This document shows, piece after piece, positions 61,401-64,000 of a stretch of 64,000 bases of DNA. Under the pieces are notes generated by a model. That model ran no database searches. It was not told the DNA's origin and was given only the letters and a program-made list of their open reading frames with translations. The stretch's first letter is position 1, and the number at the start of each line of letters is the position of its first letter. Position numbers and translations under genes: made by a program. The stretch is from Phanerodontia chrysosporium (Eukaryota > Basidiomycota > Agaricomycetes > Polyporales > Phanerochaetaceae): contig MJGA01000002.1 of the NCBI GenBank assembly GCA_001910725.1, forward strand, positions 1,054,001-1,118,000, given 5' to 3'.

Positions 61401-63397
61401 CAGTACTCGAGCACCAGTACCTGGAGCTGAAGGCTGCCTTGGAGGGTGCAGAGCGACAGCTGAAGGACACGCAGGCCCAATGCGAAACTGCACAGTCGGA
61501 CGCGGTCGGCCTACGTGAGGAGCTGCAGCGGGTAGAGCATGAACTTCGCGAAGCCCGACACATGGAGCGTATGCTCCGCGAGGACCTGCGCGCGGGACGG
61601 AGCTCACAAGGCGACTACGAACAGCGACTGGAAGAAAGCACCCGGCTCGTGGCACAGCTGCTCGACGTCGCGGTCGCGTTCCGACAGACACACGTCAAGG
61701 CTCTGCACGCCATCCACGCGATGACATCACACCCGTCTTCGACGAAGGCCGGGGGCAGTGCGAGCATGACAGAGTCCGGGATCGGCGGAAGCGCGCCGCG
61801 GCGCGGGGGCGCCGTCATCGTGAACCATGTCGAAGAGCCGTTCCCCGTGGACCCGGCCGACCCGGCCGCCAGTCTCGAAGCACTCCGGGCCTTCGACCAC
61901 GACCAGTTCCTCGAGGCCGTGAACAAGGTCGCGCAGACGATTCGCAAGTGGCAGAAGCAGTGCAAGGAATACCGCGAGAAGGCAAAGGGCAAGATCTCGT
62001 TCAGAAATTTTGCAAAGGGCGACCTTGCGCTCTTTCTCCCGACGCGCAATTCTGTGACGAAGCCATGGGCTGCGTTTAACGGTGCGTTTCACCTGAACGG
62101 GCAGGGTTTTCCTTCGCCCTATCGATGTGCAGAAAAATTAGGCTCAACGCCGAGATTTCTCCATTTTTCCAGTGTCCTTCCCCCACTACTTCCTGAAACC
62201 GACGGGACACCTTGGCGAGCAGCTGAAGACCCGAGAATGGATCGTCGCCCGCATCACCTCCATAACGGAGGGCGTGGTGGACCACAAGGTACCAGAGAAA
62301 TTTTTCCTTGGCTAGACCATCAAGGAGGCAGACAGCTGATTCTTCTGACGCGGCAGGACGCGAGCACGAACCCCTATGGTCTTGGGGATGGCGTCAAGTA
62401 CTACATGCTGGAGGTCGAAGATTGGACACAGCCGTCTTCAACATCAAAGCGGCGGACCAGTGCGAAGAAGGGTTCGCTATCACCAACTCAATCGGCACCG
62501 TCCGCTTTACCTGAGGCGGCAGCAGAGCCGACACCGGGGCCTCCGAATCCTGATGCAGAAGTTGAGGAGGCGTTCCCGTCACGATCGCCCACGTCTAGCC
62601 ACTTTGCGTCTCGGGCGCGCGGGAACTCTGCGGCGTCGGCTGGGCCGTCGTCTCTCTCGCGGCTGCTGGCGCAGGCTCCACAGGACCACTCGTCTGAGAG
62701 CAGCGCGCAGTCGCCGTCACCGCAGCCTCACAGTCCGCCGCCAGTGCCGACAACGCCGTCGCCTCAACCGCCAGCACCGTCACCAGCATCGTCGCCGCGG
62801 CTGCCGCCCCAATCACAGCCGCAACCACCGCCATCGCCGTCCCACACGGTCGCGACGCCGCAGAGCATGACTGTTCCACTGCCCCTACGGTCAGGCTCGC
62901 GCGCGTCGCGGCTCTCGTCGTCGTCGCGGATCTCGCGGGCACAGCTGCCGTTCCCGGGCGGGGCCGCAAAGGGCACGGCGACCACGGCGCTGGCGTCGGC
63001 GGAGCAGGTCGTGCCGGGGTCGGTGGGGTCAGTGTCGGAGACCGCGTTCAGCAGCAGCGCGGGCGGGTCGTCTGAGGGCTTCAGCGCGTCGCCGGACGGC
63101 TCGCCGACGGACGGACTGACGAGCGTGCTCGCGCACCACCGGCGGAGCCGCACGACGCAGTACCAGCCCGCGCGTGGCTCGCCGCTGAGCCCGACGGTCG
63201 CGCTGCCGGCGAGTGCGTCGTCGGGCGCGCTGCTGAACGGCGCCGAGGCCGGCCCGTCGTCCCCCACGGCGGGGCTGACGGCGCGCACGCGCCTCGCGAG
63301 CCTCGCGAGCAGCTGGGGCGTGTCGTTTGGGCGCAGGCGCGGGATGGACTCTCCGGGGCCGCCTGGCACGTCAGGCACGGTGAGCCAAGAGACGTAG
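58434..63397 (+). CDS. ATG11: Autophagy scaffold protein Atg11 (FIP200/RB1CC1 type)
   Basis: Atg11 is the scaffold for selective autophagy, linking cargo receptors, Atg1 and Atg9. The N-terminus MLQICRAEDGRLFEVDATF, then SLERFLKEQTGVDEENILAY and FVFNKSYLDLDID, is the ubiquitin-like/Atg17-like head. A long helical middle includes KALDEFL-like blocks and a coiled coil from about 60.8 to 61.7 kb (ADLEQQISQLSHAKEEQAAA and onward), typical heptads over 300 residues. The C-terminal claw domain is clear: KISFRNFAKGDLALFLPTRN, PWAAFNVSFPHYFLKPT, TREWIVARITSI and NPYGLGDGVKYYMLEVEDW. After it comes a Ser/Pro-rich tail of about 300 residues ending GTVSQET. Many introns are spliced by eye; those at about 62082-62172 and 62292-62360 restore the claw. 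Overall length and order fit. Confidence 0.93.
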
Positions 63398-64000
63398 CGG
63401 TGGCCCTGGCGCAGGTGCCTGGCTATCGCGTCGCGGGTAGGAGGAAAGGTGGTGGCGAGCGCGTGGTGATGCGCGGTTTATCCGTTTGGACGATGTGTTT
63501 CTGTTCTCTGCATGCTCTATCACGCAGCCATCTGGATGTTGCTCTATATTTTGCTGTCGAAGTTTGCCGTGTTTGCTATGATGATACCGCTCCCGAAGCT
63601 TAACGCAAAGCGAAGGGTCTTTTTCACATGACCGCTATATCGAGAACGATGCTCCTGCTGCTACCGACGGTCTTCTGCTACGTCTGCTGGCCATGTAGAC
63701 TAGAGTATCACAGGGATCTTCCGCTGAATACTGGTGCGGGTCTCATTGCTCGACAGTGCAAGTGCAGCATTGACGGGAGTGCTTAGTGTCCTACCTATCT
63801 CTTCACATCTAGTCCAATAGAGTCCTCTACAGGACTTCATGATAGCGTGCTCTGTGACCACCAAGGAATTCACCAGAATAAGGTCTGCAATATGAATTTT
63901 CGCACGTAGCTAGGTCGTGTCGAAACAAGATACTACTCTAGCAGACAGGCCAGCTTTCTTCTCGTGCCCGATTTGACGGAGTGTTGCCTTTGATCGAGTG
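63398..64000. other. 3' flank of ATG11 to window end
   Basis: This contains the ATG11 3' UTR and following spacer. No gene, repeat or RNA is recognised before the window ends. Confidence 0.4.

Noticed and set aside
62292..62360. Stop codon apparently truncating ATG11 before its tail
   Set aside because: A 65-70 nt GT-AG intron removes it and restores the claw-domain sequence VDHKDASTNPYGLGDG.
62700..62870. Pro/Ser repeat as a separate feature
   Set aside because: It is ordinary low-complexity coding sequence in the disordered tail of ATG11.

Overview
The window reads as nuclear DNA of a mushroom-forming basidiomycete (Agaricomycetes, probably a polypore-like wood decayer). Almost every gene is split by short introns of about 50-65 nt with GT(A/G)(A/C/T)G(T/A) donors, CTRAY branch sites and YAG acceptors. 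Marker genes point the same way: a DUF6593 protein, a CYP505-type P450-reductase fusion, an Rrm4-type RNA transporter, a GAF hybrid histidine kinase, and a sterol C-24 methyltransferase. Gene density is about one per 2.4 kb, on both strands. I see no rRNA, confident tRNA, CRISPR or intact transposon. Most genes were assembled by joining exons by eye, so internal exon limits are approximate unless stated, while starts and stops were read from the sequence.

Layout. 0.1-2.4 kb (+): dolichol kinase SEC59. 2.9-9.0 kb (+): soluble GAF hybrid histidine kinase. 9.6-11.5 kb (-): homocitrate synthase. 11.7-12.4 kb (-): HIT zinc-finger SWR1 subunit VPS71. 12.5-13.0 kb (-): small unknown protein. 13.7-14.2 kb (+): proteasome lid protein SEM1/DSS1. 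14.7-16.6 kb (-): GIT1-type transporter. 16.6-19.3 kb: gene-poor. 19.3-20.1 kb (+): DUF6593 protein. 21.4-23.4 kb (+): DAL5/TNA1-type MFS permease. 23.8-26.6 kb (+): Rrm4-like protein. 27.5-28.7 kb (+): ERG6. 29.5-33.6 kb (+): CYP505-type self-sufficient P450. 33.9-36.4 kb (+): AIP1. 36.8-37.6 kb (-): NAC beta. 37.8-38.7 kb (+): GNAT/SSAT acetyltransferase. 38.9-39.6 kb (-): coactosin. 39.8-40.4 kb (+): RRG9. 40.7-42.7 kb (-): class II P450. 43.6-45.1 kb (-): PAQR receptor. 45.7-46.6 kb (-): KEN-box unknown. 47.3-48.4 kb (+): ALY/REF. 48.7-51.5 kb (-): three tandem paralogues of a small MSTGPG one-helix membrane protein. 51.9-53.9 kb (-): RMD8/DUF155. 54.5-55.1 kb (-): small unknown. 55.5-58.3 kb (-): DEAD-box helicase MAK5. 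58.4-63.4 kb (+): ATG11.

The genes are mostly independent housekeeping genes, not one pathway. Thematic neighbours are AIP1 with coactosin (actin turnover), ERG6 with two P450s (sterol/lipid chemistry), and three tight head-to-head pairs that probably share promoters: MAK5/ATG11, EGD1/acetyltransferase, and coactosin/RRG9.

The most distinctive element is the tandem MSTGPG family, with conserved intron positions and stepwise C-terminal loss. I do not recognise the family. A second recurrent signal is that five otherwise well-conserved genes each need one extra base to stay in frame, three of them at homopolymer runs. This looks more like assembly deletions than decay. No genuinely new multi-gene system was proven.
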